Shown: positions 50,953 through 59,427 of the stretch, one piece after another
How the letters are laid out: the number at the start of each line of letters is the position of its first letter
How positions within the stretch are numbered: the first letter of the stretch is position 1
NCBI RefSeq assembly: GCF_002113375.1
Contig: NZ_NEHO01000017.1
Coordinates: 56,293 to 120,292, forward strand
Direction: 5' to 3'
Length of the DNA: 64,000 nucleotides
Source: Pseudomonas sp. R37(2017)
Lineage (GTDB): Bacteria > Pseudomonadota > Gammaproteobacteria > Pseudomonadales > Pseudomonadaceae
The notes under the pieces: model-generated
What the model was told of the DNA's origin: nothing
Database searches by the model: none
What the model saw: the letters and a program-made list of their open reading frames with translations, nothing else
Program-made: the position numbers and the translations under genes

Positions 50953-52494
50953 ATGACGCAAGCCAATAACGCCGTGTACACCGATCTGAGTGTTGATGAT
51001 CTGGTTAAAGAAGCCCTCAACCGCGGTGAAGGCGAGCTTGCCGATACCGGCGCACTGGTTGTTCGTACCGGTCACCGTACCGGCCGTTCGCCAGTCGACC
51101 GTTTCATCGTTGACGAGCCGAGCACCACGGGCGCCATCGCCTGGGGCCCGATCAACCGCAAGTTCCCGGCCGACAAGTTCGACGCCCTGTGGGCTCGCGT
51201 TGAGGCATTCAACAACGCGCAAGAGCATTTCGTTTCCCACGTGCATGTAGGTGCCGCTTCCGAGCACTACCTGGCCGTGAAGATGACCACCCAGACCGCC
51301 TGGCAGAACCTGTTCGGCCGCTGCCTGTTCATCAACCCGGCCCAGTACAACCCGGCTGGCCGCGATGAGTGGCAAGTGCTGAACGTTGCCAACTTCGAGT
51401 GCGTGCCAGGGCGTGACGGCACCAACTCCGATGGCTGCGTGATCATCAACTTCGCACAGAAGAAAGTGCTGATCGCCGGCATGCGTTACGCCGGTGAAAT
51501 GAAGAAAGCCATGTTCTCGGTGCAGAACTTCCTGCTGCCGGCCGCTGACGTGCTGCCTATGCACTGCGCCGCCAACATCGGCGAAGAGGGCGACGTGACC
51601 CTGTTCTTCGGTCTGTCCGGCACCGGCAAGACCACCCTGTCCGCCGACGAAAGCCGTTACCTGATCGGTGACGACGAACACGGCTGGGGCGAGGGCGTGG
51701 TGTTCAACATCGAAGGCGGTTGCTATGCCAAGTGCATCGACCTGTCCGAGAAGAACGAGCCGGTCATCTGGAAAGCCATCAAGCACGGCGCAGTATTGGA
51801 AAACGTTGTTATCGACGACGCCAAGCACGCCGACTACGCCGATGTCAGCCTGACCCAGAACAGCCGTGCCGCGTACCCGCTGGAGCACGTTGCCAAGCGT
51901 TCCGAGAAGAACCTGGGTGGCGAGCCGAACGCGGTGATCTTCCTGACTTGCGACCTGACCGGCGTACTGCCGCCAGTGTCGATCCTGAACAACGAGCAAG
52001 CGGCCTACCACTTCCTGTCGGGCTACACCGCACTGGTGGGTTCGACCGAAATGGGTTCGGGCAGCGGCATCAAGTCGACCTTCTCCACCTGCTTCGGCGC
52101 ACCGTTCTTCCCGCGCCCGGCTGGCGAATATGCCGAGCTGCTGATCAAGCGCATCAAGAGCTTCGGTTCCAAGGTATACCTGGTCAACACCGGTTGGACC
52201 GGTGGTGGCTATGGCGTCGGCAAGCGCTTCAACATCCCGACCACCCGCGCAGTGATCGCAGCGATCCAGAGCGGCGCTCTGATCGGTGCCGAGACCGAGC
52301 ACCTGGACACCATCAACCTCGACGTGCCACTGGCCGTACCGGGCGTTGAGACCGTCCTGCTGAACCCACGCAACACCTGGGCTGACAAAGCCGCCTACGA
52401 CGAAGCCGCCAAGGCACTGGCCGGCCTGTTCATCGAGAACTTCAAGAAGTTCGAAGTGAGCGAAGCGATCAAGGCTGCGGGTCCAAAGCTGTAA
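50953..52494 (+). CDS. pckA: ATP-dependent phosphoenolpyruvate carboxykinase
   Basis: A 513-residue gluconeogenic enzyme (oxaloacetate + ATP to PEP + CO2 + ADP). Its kinase loop GLSGTGKTTLSAD is near residues 220-232, with the metal-binding GDDEHGWGEGVVFNIEGGCYAK just after. The RTGRSPVDRFIVDEP segment near 40 contributes to substrate binding. It is monocistronic, with a terminator behind it. Confidence 0.96.
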   Translation: MTQANNAVYTDLSVDDLVKEALNRGEGELADTGALVVRTGHRTGRSPVDRFIVDEPSTTGAIAWGPINRKFPADKFDALWARVEAFNNAQEHFVSHVHVGAASEHYLAVKMTTQTAWQNLFGRCLFINPAQYNPAGRDEWQVLNVANFECVPGRDGTNSDGCVIINFAQKKVLIAGMRYAGEMKKAMFSVQNFLLPAADVLPMHCAANIGEEGDVTLFFGLSGTGKTTLSADESRYLIGDDEHGWGEGVVFNIEGGCYAKCIDLSEKNEPVIWKAIKHGAVLENVVIDDAKHADYADVSLTQNSRAAYPLEHVAKRSEKNLGGEPNAVIFLTCDLTGVLPPVSILNNEQAAYHFLSGYTALVGSTEMGSGSGIKSTFSTCFGAPFFPRPAGEYAELLIKRIKSFGSKVYLVNTGWTGGGYGVGKRFNIPTTRAVIAAIQSGALIGAETEHLDTINLDVPLAVPGVETVLLNPRNTWADKAAYDEAAKALAGLFIENFKKFEVSEAIKAAGPKL

Positions 52495-52518
52495 GCGTTG
52501 GATTGAGCTAACGAAGAA

Positions 52519-52542
52519 GCCGTCCCGAGGGGCGGTTTTTTT
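52519..52542 (+). terminator. Rho-independent terminator of pckA
   Basis: CCGTCC pairs with GGGCGG (one G-U) around a CGAG loop, followed by seven T. Confidence 0.85.
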
Positions 52543-52628
52543 GTGTCCGCGTGAATCCTCGACAGCGCGTGGACGTTACAGGCCTTCCAACTGCATCAAG
52601 TTGTCTTCGGGGAAGTTGGGGGCGATTA

Positions 52629-53906
52629 TCATTGAGCAGGTTCCGCCAATCGAAATGCAGGTGCCATATTGTCCTGCTCACGTTTCGACAGCCCCAGAGC
52701 GCTCGCTAGCGTTGGCCATTGGCCGACGACTTGTTTGAAATTGTCGATGATGTTTTCTGCATCCGCGCGACTGACTCGAAAATACTCCGCCACTTCTCGC
52801 GCCAGCTCCAGATCCAGGGCATTGTCGGAATCGGTGATGTTCAGCTTCAAGCCGTCTGCGTGGGCCACCGGGTTCATGTCATAAGCGGCAGACAAGCGCC
52901 ATCCTCGACCCGGATCAAGGATAAAACCATGGTTGCGCAGGTGGTCGTCGGTGTTGGAGACCAGAATGTTGAACACAATCCGAGACCACAACTCCCGCAG
53001 ATCTGCCTTGGTTTCCGAGCCGTGTTCCATGAGCACTTCGGCCAACTCAAGGTAGCCCGCACCCACTGAGGCGTCGTCGCCATCAACACGATCGGTCATG
53101 GTCATGGCCGAGGCAAAGTGCAGTCGGCCGCCCCGTTCGGTGCGATCGAAGCGCTTGACCATGAAACAGTGATAATTGCTGGCGTAGCGTCGGGCAATTC
53201 CGGTCGCGACTCGCAGGCCACAGTGATTGGCCAAGGCATTCACCACCATTTCCCATGCGCCAACGTCATAGTCGTCGCGGGTGCTCGGGAACTTGGCAAT
53301 CCACAAATGCCCGTGCTCGTCGGCAACGCTGGCCTTGGGGCGCGCACCACCCAGTGAGCCTCCCGGTGCGATCAGCATTCGCAGCCACTCGCGGCCGTCG
53401 AGTGAGGTATTGTCTGGATCGTTTTCCAGTGCGCGGCTTGCTTGCTCCAATGTCCGTAACTCTATGAAAGGTGGAGCGGCCACGCCATCGCGATCATCGA
53501 GAAAGTTGCCTTGGTCATTGAGCTTGTAGCGGATCGCGCCAACCCGATAGAGGTCATGTACGCCTAACAGGAAATCCGACTCGTAGAGCTTGCTGCCTTT
53601 AGCCACCAGGCCTTCGCGGACATCTCGTTCCATCCGCCGCTTCATCAACAATTGACCCCAGCGGTCCGGGCTTGAGTCAGCGAACACGCCAAATCGGCTT
53701 TGATGTTGCCCCGGGAACTGACGACCTTCATAGAGCCCGATTCGAGGGTCCAGCGGTGTGAAGTTCAACTCGGGATCTACGAGTGCCGCAGCGTCGTATT
53801 CAAATTCGAAGACGTCCGTGGAGAGGGTTTTTCGGGAGTGCAAGAAACCGAGGCGCCTGGGGCCATTCAAGGACTCCCAATCGGCATACACCGCAATCTG
53901 CGTCAT
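52629..53906 (-). CDS. hipA: HipA-type serine/threonine kinase toxin
   Basis: A 425-residue HipA-family kinase. Visible are the glycine-rich APGGSLGGARPKAS loop (about residues 191-204), the ATP-binding lysine in LWIAKFPS, the catalytic NTDDHLRNHGF segment (about 315-325) and the metal-binding AYDMNP. HipA kinases phosphorylate targets such as glutamyl-tRNA synthetase and cause dormancy unless bound by HipB. The gene overlaps hipB by 4 bp (ATGA). No catalytic defect was seen. Confidence 0.88.
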   Translation of the reverse strand: MTQIAVYADWESLNGPRRLGFLHSRKTLSTDVFEFEYDAAALVDPELNFTPLDPRIGLYEGRQFPGQHQSRFGVFADSSPDRWGQLLMKRRMERDVREGLVAKGSKLYESDFLLGVHDLYRVGAIRYKLNDQGNFLDDRDGVAAPPFIELRTLEQASRALENDPDNTSLDGREWLRMLIAPGGSLGGARPKASVADEHGHLWIAKFPSTRDDYDVGAWEMVVNALANHCGLRVATGIARRYASNYHCFMVKRFDRTERGGRLHFASAMTMTDRVDGDDASVGAGYLELAEVLMEHGSETKADLRELWSRIVFNILVSNTDDHLRNHGFILDPGRGWRLSAAYDMNPVAHADGLKLNITDSDNALDLELAREVAEYFRVSRADAENIIDNFKQVVGQWPTLASALGLSKREQDNMAPAFRLAEPAQ

Positions 53907-54397
53907 TTTTCACCTGTCGCGGGTTTGGTTTTTCTCTTGGTCAACAGATCGGAAAGTGAGTGGGTGTTGAGGGGGAAGTCAGCGGATAGATCTTCGGCCT
54001 GGGTGGCACTTTCAATTACTCCAGTGTCCTTTTCAGGTATCGGAGAGGTTTTATTTATTGTGCTTGTTCTGCGTACTCGTCGGTTCGAGTCTATAGCTGA
54101 GGTTGTCTTGGGTTTGAGTTGTGCGTCCTGCAATTGACGGCCCACCTCATCGGTTGCCGCGAGTTTGTTCAAGTCTTTTTCCAGCCCCAAAACTTGCATG
54201 ACCGACAGGTAGGCTCCAATGGTCACCCCCGAGCCACCTGACTCCAGAGAGCGCAAGGTGGTCAGTGACATGCCCGACCTCTCAGCGACTTGTTTAGCTG
54301 TGAGTTTGCGGCGTAGGCGAGCGAGTTTCAGTCGCTCGCCGAACTCGGAAAGTAGTCTGGAAGCGGTGGGCAAGAGCGGAGCTGTCTTCTTGGCCAT
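53903..54397 (-). CDS. hipB: HipB-type antitoxin with a long C-terminal extension
   Basis: A 164-residue protein. A Cro/C1-type helix-turn-helix lies at about residues 17-70 (LKLARLRRKLTAKQVAERSGMSLTTLRSLESG). It has an unusually long, polar C-terminal extension of about 90 residues; many HipB proteins are under 110 residues. It should repress its own operon. I chose the ATG at 54397 because AAGGA lies 10 nt upstream and it leaves the repeat sites outside the gene. The codon use is more AT-rich than neighbouring genes, suggesting transfer. Confidence 0.8.
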   Translation of the reverse strand: MAKKTAPLLPTASRLLSEFGERLKLARLRRKLTAKQVAERSGMSLTTLRSLESGGSGVTIGAYLSVMQVLGLEKDLNKLAATDEVGRQLQDAQLKPKTTSAIDSNRRVRRTSTINKTSPIPEKDTGVIESATQAEDLSADFPLNTHSLSDLLTKRKTKPATGEK

Positions 54398-54430
54398 GTG
54401 CCAATATTCCTTCATTAAGGCGCTATAACT

Positions 54431-54578
54431 GCCAGAATAATAGCACTTAGAGGAAAGGGGGAGCTGTGATTGGAGCATTGAAAAAGACACCATTTTCGTG
54501 ACGCTGGTTTCCTTGAGGAAGGGATGATAACTGCCATTATTCCAGCTGTTTTTTATTTAAACAGCCAGAATAATGCCA
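54431..54578. promoter_or_regulatory. Three copies of a 15-bp motif upstream of hipBA
   Basis: GCCAGAATAATAGCA (54431-54445), the inverse TGCCATTATTCCAGC (54532-54546) and GCCAGAATAATGCCA (54564-54578) are variants of one motif. Copies two and three face each other and lie within a 39-bp inverse repeat (54536-54551 with 54559-54574, 14 of 16 positions). They are candidate HipB operators. The facing pair also lies just past the stop of the small gene at 54600, so a terminator role is possible. Confidence 0.55.
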
Positions 54579-54599
54579 TTTGCGCTCTGGTGATTTGTG

Positions 54600-54896
54600 T
54601 CAGGCCGGGGCTTTCCAGTTGAGCATGCGTTGCTGGGCAACCTTGAGCAGGTCGCAGCCGTCCTGGGTCAGGAGGTAGAGCGCGTGGGTGATATGGGGGA
54701 TGTCTTCGAGGTCGCCGTGTTTGAAGCATTGGCAGTGCAGGGTTTGCAGCAATTCGCTGGAGGCCCGGATGCGTTGAAGGGCGGCTTCGAGGATGTCTTG
54801 GGGGTTGGCTTCTGTGTCGATGATTAACGGTGGAGTGTCTGTCAGATTGGTTTCTAGTGGGCGATAGCGATTTGGAAATGGATTCAGAGTTGGCAT
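54600..54896 (-). CDS. Small helical protein of a Pseudomonas-type family, with structured RNA leader
   Basis: A 98-residue protein. A polar N-terminus is followed by IIDTEANPQDILEAALQRIR and two more helices; it has two cysteines (HCQCF). It is a clear paralogue of the next gene upstream (55312-55602), identical at more than half the positions. It shares size and helical plan with the protein at 21438-21776. No function is known to me. The ribosome-binding site is poor. The structured RNA copy B ends about 30 nt before the ATG. Confidence 0.7.
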   Translation of the reverse strand: MPTLNPFPNRYRPLETNLTDTPPLIIDTEANPQDILEAALQRIRASSELLQTLHCQCFKHGDLEDIPHITHALYLLTQDGCDLLKVAQQRMLNWKAPA

Positions 54897-54924
54897 GAGA
54901 GGTACTCGGTTTGTTGTTAAGTAA

Positions 54925-55140
54925 CCGCCAGCACCGTGACCAAACGATGGGAGGCGGACTGTGCGCAGGCTTGGTCAACCGAGAACAACAACCCGGCTCG
55001 CCCGAAGGCGTCCCGCACACAGCCGCCATAGCAATGCACTGCGAGAACATAAATGTCCGCGGCGCGAATGATGGCACAACTATGTGCGTTGTTCTCAGGT
55101 GACCAAACCTGATCGCTGATTTGGCAGCGATGGGGAGACA
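54925..55140 (-). ncRNA. Conserved structured RNA element, copy B
   Basis: Minus-strand structure, 5' to 3'. A 7-bp hairpin is formed by 55131-55125 with 55118-55112. The long-range 5' strand 55106-55089 pairs with 54988-54971 (7 bp, one C-U mismatch, then 10 bp). A variable region holds a small hairpin (GCACA-UAGU-UGUGC). The stem 55027-55014 with 54965-54953 encloses a cUUCGg-capped hairpin (55010-54999) and the long-range 3' strand, so the two long stems interleave as a pseudoknot. A downstream strand (54946-54936) repeats the long-range 5' strand. All main stems are kept in copy A by compensatory changes. Confidence 0.68.
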
Positions 55141-55255
55141 GTAAATATTCGTTGTTAGTCGCGATAGCCGACGAGTTGTCTTCTTTTGTAGGACCTTGCC
55201 GAAGCTTTCATAGGTCGTTGCTGACGGCGTTATCCACACTGGACCGCGTTATCGT

Positions 55256-55296
55256 TCTTCGTCGGAACGCCGCCCGGAGCAGGCTCGCTCCCACAG
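55256..55296. repeat. Single REP half-element
   Basis: TTCTTCGTCGGAACGCCGCCCGG followed by AGCAGGCTCGCTCCCACA. This matches the right half of the REPIN between sbp and cysT, with no partner here. Confidence 0.7.
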
Positions 55297-55311
55297 GGAG
55301 CTGTGGTGTTT

Positions 55312-55602
55312 TCAGCCAGTGGACTTCGGCAAGCGCTGCCGGGCGATGTCGAGCAGGTCGTTGCCGTCCTGGGTCAGCAGGTACAGGGCGCTGACGATGT
55401 TGGGGATGTCACTCGCTTCGGCTTGTTTGAAACAGGTGCAATAAAGGGTTTCGAGCAGGTCGCTGGCGGCGCGGATGCGTTGTCGGGCGGCGTCGAGGAT
55501 CTCGTAGGGGTCGGCCTCGGTATCAATGACCAGCACCGGGGTTTCGCTGTAGCGGGTCTTGAGTGGGTGGTAGCGCGCTTTCAGTGAGTCGGGGTGTTTC
55601 AT
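55312..55602 (-). CDS. Small helical protein, paralogue of the 54600 gene
   Basis: A 96-residue protein with VLVIDTEADPYEILDAARQR, CTCFKQ and IVSALYLLTQDGNDLL matching its neighbour closely. The start at 55602 is supported by CAGGAG with an 8-nt spacer. It lacks the structured RNA in front, but copy B lies in the 415-bp gap between this gene and its downstream paralogue. Function unknown. Confidence 0.72.
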   Translation of the reverse strand: MKHPDSLKARYHPLKTRYSETPVLVIDTEADPYEILDAARQRIRAASDLLETLYCTCFKQAEASDIPNIVSALYLLTQDGNDLLDIARQRLPKSTG

Positions 55603-55672
55603 TGAGTGGCTCCTGTACGAAATCGGCAAGTGTTCCCGGCTGGCCGAGACACTGTTTTCAGCCGCGCTGGAA

Positions 55673-55702
55673 ACTATAGGAGGGTATGGCGTTGCGGAAC
55701 AA
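55673..55702 (-). promoter_or_regulatory. Sigma-70-type promoter for the 55312-55602 gene
   Basis: On the minus strand TTGTTC (55702-55697) and TATAGT (55678-55673) are separated by 18 bp, about 70 bp upstream of the start codon. Confidence 0.45.
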
Positions 55703-55760
55703 GACGGCTGAGATCGACACGCGTTGTAAGGGTTTTGTCATATTTTAAGGAACGAGACTA

Positions 55761-55786
55761 CACGTTGAAGGTGGGGTTTCAACGTG
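55761..55786. other. Isolated palindrome in a gene-free stretch
   Basis: CACGTTGAA (55761-55769) and TTCAACGTG (55778-55786) are perfect inverse arms with an 8-bp spacer. No T-run follows, so it is not an obvious terminator; an operator is possible. The gap 55603-56051 otherwise holds only the promoter above and no convincing gene. Confidence 0.45.
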
Positions 55787-56051
55787 AAATAGCGAGAGGT
55801 AAAAACGCTTACAACGTTTTCAGTCGTTTCCCACCAAATCTCGGCAGAGAGGGCTTGGGACAATGTCGGATGTTTCGAGTTTTTCGGTGGGTGAGTCGGC
55901 TACTTCGCAATCTCTGAGTTGCCCGATTTCTCAAGTCTTTCCAGTCTTGCGCTGTATCATTCAGTCTCGTTTCTACCCCCGACCTTTTCTCGACTCGCTG
56001 TGATCGCCGGCCAGGCTTTTGACTCCGCAGCGGTCAACGGAGTGACAGCTC

Positions 56052-57986
56052 ATGCACAACACCCTGGAACAGGTTTTCGGTTATCCACTGTTTCGACCCG
56101 GGCAGGAGGCAGCCGTCAGTGCCGTGCTGGCCGGGCACTCCGCAGCGGCGATTTTCCCCACCGGTTCCGGCAAATCCCTTTGCTACCAATTGCCGGCACT
56201 GTTGCTGCCGCACCTGACGCTGGTGGTCTCGCCGTTGCTGGCGTTGATGCAGGATCAACTGGCGTTCCTGCAACGCCACGGCATCTCGGCGGGCAGTATC
56301 GATTCGGCCCAGAGCCGCGATGAAGCCAGCGATGTCATGGCCCGCGCCAGGTCCGGCGAGTTGAAGATTCTGATGATCTCGGTGGAACGTCTGAAGAACG
56401 AACGTTTCCGGCATTTTCTGCAGCAAATACCGATCTCGCTGCTGGTAGTGGACGAGGCGCACTGCATCTCCGAATGGGGGCACAACTTCCGCCCGGACTA
56501 CCTCAAGCTTCCCGAGTATCAGCGCCAGTTCAACATCCCTCAGGTTCTGCTGCTGACTGCAACGGCGACGCCCAGGGTCATCGCCGACATGCAGGCGAAG
56601 TTCGCCATCGCCGCCGAGGATGTAGTGACCACCGGCTTCTATCGCCCGAATTTGAATTTGCTGGTGGAGCCGGTTCGTGGAGCGGACAAGCGCAGACGCC
56701 TGGTCGAGTGGATGAGCCAGCGTCCGGGCCAACCGAGCATCGTCTACGTTACCCTGCAGAAAACCGCGGAGCACATCGCTGAACACCTGAGCCGCAACGG
56801 CATCCAGGCCGAGGCCTACCACGCAGGTTTGCCCCATGAGCAACGGGAAGCGATCCAGCATCGCTTCATGGGCGGACAGGCCAATTGCATCGTCGCTACC
56901 ATCGCCTTTGGCATGGGCATCGACAAGAGCGACATCCGTAACGTGGTGCACTTCGACCTGCCCAAATCCATCGAAAACTACAGCCAGGAAATCGGCCGCG
57001 CCGGGCGTGACGGGCAGCCGTCGGACTGCCTGGTGCTGGCCAACCGCGACAGCCTCAACGTGCTGGAGAACTTCGTCTACGGCGATACGCCGGAGCTGGA
57101 TGGCATCCGTTGTGTGCTTGATGAGATGCATGGCGCAGAACCTGAAGGGCAGTGGGAGTTCCTGCTGGGGCCGTTGGCGGATCAGAGCAATATTCGTCAA
57201 TTGCCGCTCAAGACCTTGCTGGTACAACTCGAATTGCGCGGCTTGATCGCCCCGCGCTACGCGTACTACGCCGAGTACCGGTTCAAGTATGTGCAGGAGC
57301 CCGAAGCGCTGTTGGCGCACTTCGAGGGCGAGCGCAAGGATTTCGTCGCCGCCATCATCCAGACCTCCAGCCGCGCCCGGACCTGGGCAACGGTGAATTT
57401 CGAAGCGTTGTACGAGCAGCATCAGGCCGAGCGCAGTCGAGTGGTCAAGGCGCTGGATTACTTTCAGGAAAAGGGCTGGGTGGAGCTCGAAAGCAAGCAG
57501 ATGACCGAGGTCTACAGCGTGTTGCAAAGCGGTTTCGACAGTGTCGCGTTGAGCGAGGAACTGCACGGCTATTTCACCCGGCATGAGCACACCGAGATCG
57601 CACGGATTCACGCGATGCTGGATCTGTTCGCCACCGGCCGATGCCTGGGTTATCGCCTGGCCGAGTATTTCGGCGACCACAATGCCCCGCAGCAATGCGG
57701 ACATTGTTCGGTGTGTCACGGTCAAGTGGCGCGGCTCCCGGCACCACCGGAGTTGCCGGCGCTTGTGGATAAAAACTTCGAGGCCCTGTGTGGCGACTTT
57801 ATCCACAGGCACGCGCAGCACACGGGCAACACGCCCTCGGCTGAACGCGTGACACGGTTTCTATGCGGGATCAGTGTGCCGTTGTTCACCAGGCTCAAGG
57901 CGCGGTCGATTTCCGGGTTTGCGGCGCTGGAGGATTATCCGTATGCCGGGGTGCGGGCGTGGGCGGAACAACACCTGCCGGGTTGA
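56052..57986 (+). CDS. recQ: RecQ-type ATP-dependent DNA helicase
   Basis: A 644-residue superfamily 2 helicase. Motif I (PTGSGKS) is near residue 37, the DEAH box in VVDEAHCISEWGHNFRPDYLKL near 135, motif III (LTATATPRV) near 170 and motif VI (QEIGRAGRDGQPSD) near 313. A zinc cluster includes CGHCSVCHG near 550. The C-terminal 80 residues do not look like a standard HRDC domain, so it may be a RecQ subfamily distinct from E. coli RecQ. The start is preceded by GGAG with an 8-nt spacer. Confidence 0.88.
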   Translation: MHNTLEQVFGYPLFRPGQEAAVSAVLAGHSAAAIFPTGSGKSLCYQLPALLLPHLTLVVSPLLALMQDQLAFLQRHGISAGSIDSAQSRDEASDVMARARSGELKILMISVERLKNERFRHFLQQIPISLLVVDEAHCISEWGHNFRPDYLKLPEYQRQFNIPQVLLLTATATPRVIADMQAKFAIAAEDVVTTGFYRPNLNLLVEPVRGADKRRRLVEWMSQRPGQPSIVYVTLQKTAEHIAEHLSRNGIQAEAYHAGLPHEQREAIQHRFMGGQANCIVATIAFGMGIDKSDIRNVVHFDLPKSIENYSQEIGRAGRDGQPSDCLVLANRDSLNVLENFVYGDTPELDGIRCVLDEMHGAEPEGQWEFLLGPLADQSNIRQLPLKTLLVQLELRGLIAPRYAYYAEYRFKYVQEPEALLAHFEGERKDFVAAIIQTSSRARTWATVNFEALYEQHQAERSRVVKALDYFQEKGWVELESKQMTEVYSVLQSGFDSVALSEELHGYFTRHEHTEIARIHAMLDLFATGRCLGYRLAEYFGDHNAPQQCGHCSVCHGQVARLPAPPELPALVDKNFEALCGDFIHRHAQHTGNTPSAERVTRFLCGISVPLFTRLKARSISGFAALEDYPYAGVRAWAEQHLPG

Positions 57987-58093
57987 AACACGATCAATGT
58001 GAGAGTGGCGGTGCGAGGATTCGACTTGCTCGCGAAGAACGATAGCGCGGTTTCACCTTAGACTTGGCGAAACAACTCCAGGAAGCAATGCTG

Positions 58094-58516
<423 letters not shown>

Positions 58517-58524
58517 GGCAAAAA

Positions 58525-58550
58525 AAATCGCAGCCCTTGGGCTGCGATTT
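58525..58550. terminator. Bidirectional rho-independent terminator
   Basis: AAATCGCAGCCC and GGGCTGCGATTT are perfect 12-bp arms around a TT loop, flanked by A-run and T-run. It serves the thioesterase gene and the convergent glycine-zipper gene. Confidence 0.9.
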
Positions 58551-58582
58551 TTGTTGTACCTGCCAGCGAGGCGCTCGAGGGC

Positions 58583-59068
58583 TCAGTCGCGGTAGTACCT
58601 GTGGTGCTTGCGATGGCCATAGGCGTGACCACGGTGACGGTGGTGGTCGCGGTAGTAGCGACGATCGTCATGGCCGCGATACGAACCATGATCGTCGTCT
58701 TCATCATCGTACTCTTTGCCCATGTAGTTACCCAGCGCGCCACCGGCGCCACCGCCTGCCGCAGCGCCGATCAGGCTGCCGGTGGTACCGCCCATGCTGC
58801 GGCCGACCACGTTACCGCCTGCTGCGCCCAACGCACCGCCAATGGCCGCTTCGCCACGGCTGTGTTTGTTTGCACCGACGGCACTACCACCCGCGCCACC
58901 CAGGGCCGCGCCGATGGTGGAACCTGTACTGCCGCCCAACGACTGGCCGACGACCGAGCCCAAAACCCCGCCCAATGCGCCGCCTACACCGGCTTCGGTG
59001 GTGCCGCCAGCAGACGCGATACCGCTGACCAGGCCAAGGGACAACAAGAGAATCGAGGAGTACTTCAT
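58583..59068 (-). CDS. Exported glycine-zipper protein with a His/Asp/Tyr-rich tail
   Basis: A 161-residue protein. It has a signal peptide cleaved after ASA near residue 20. Then come about 90 residues of glycine-zipper repeats (GGALGGVLGSVVGQSLGG, GGALGAAGGNVVGRSMGG, GGGAGGALGNYMG) that tend to insert in or lie against membranes. The 45-residue tail is rich in His, Arg, Tyr and Asp and might bind metal. The composition is low-complexity, so orthology is hard to judge. Role unknown. Confidence 0.78.
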   Translation of the reverse strand: MKYSSILLLSLGLVSGIASAGGTTEAGVGGALGGVLGSVVGQSLGGSTGSTIGAALGGAGGSAVGANKHSRGEAAIGGALGAAGGNVVGRSMGGTTGSLIGAAAGGGAGGALGNYMGKEYDDEDDDHGSYRGHDDRRYYRDHHRHRGHAYGHRKHHRYYRD

Positions 59069-59149
59069 GGAGGAACCTCAAGGGGATGACGGCGCGATCC
59101 TGAGGCTCTGGAATGGGCGTGACAATTGAAATCCGACGAATAACACGAC

Positions 59150-59256
59150 CTGTATACAATATTGCAAGTTACTGTTTTTTGGGCGGAACTTAGCGTTTTT
59201 TCGCTGGTCTGTTACTACTTCGCAAAGGCCGTTTTCGTGAGAGAACGGCCTTTTTT
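59150..59256 (+). ncRNA. Candidate small RNA with its own terminator
   Basis: A strong terminator (59225-59256) points rightward, but no rightward gene lies between it and the previous terminator at 58550. The preceding 75 nt contain a short hairpin (AGCG, T6, CGCT) and no good coding frame. A clear promoter was not found; TATACAAT near 59153-59160 is only suggestive. The gap 59069-59427 holds this, a REPIN and the promoter of the glycine-zipper gene. Confidence 0.4.
59225..59256 (+). terminator. Rho-independent terminator without an obvious gene
   Basis: GGCCGTTTTC (59227-59236) pairs with GAGAACGGCC (59241-59250) around a GTGA loop, followed by six T. Confidence 0.85.
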
Positions 59257-59311
59257 GTGGGCGAAAGAAAAGTATTCGAACGGAACCGTTCATGGGGTGA
59301 GTCGGCCAACG

Positions 59312-59410
59312 CCTTCGCGAGCAGGCTCGCTCCCACATTTGATCTTCAGTGAGCACAGCATTTGTGTTCGACCACGATCCACTGTGGGAGCGAGCCTGCT
59401 CGCGAAGAGG
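59312..59410. repeat. REPIN
   Basis: CCTTCGCGAGCAGGCTCGCT on the left faces TGTGGGAGCGAGCCTGCTCG on the right, just past the stop of the oxidoreductase gene. Confidence 0.85.
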
Positions 59411-59427
59411 CCAGATCGAACGACGCG

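Noticed and set aside
54925..55140. HDV-like ribozyme, because of the interleaved stems.
   Set aside because: The long insertions between strands, the lack of a P4 helix between the two 3' strands and the absence of a recognisable cleavage-site context do not match the HDV fold.
55606..55917. A 103-codon rightward frame upstream of the RecQ-type gene.
   Set aside because: Arginine-rich, no ribosome-binding site, and it passes through the opposite-strand promoter and a palindrome.
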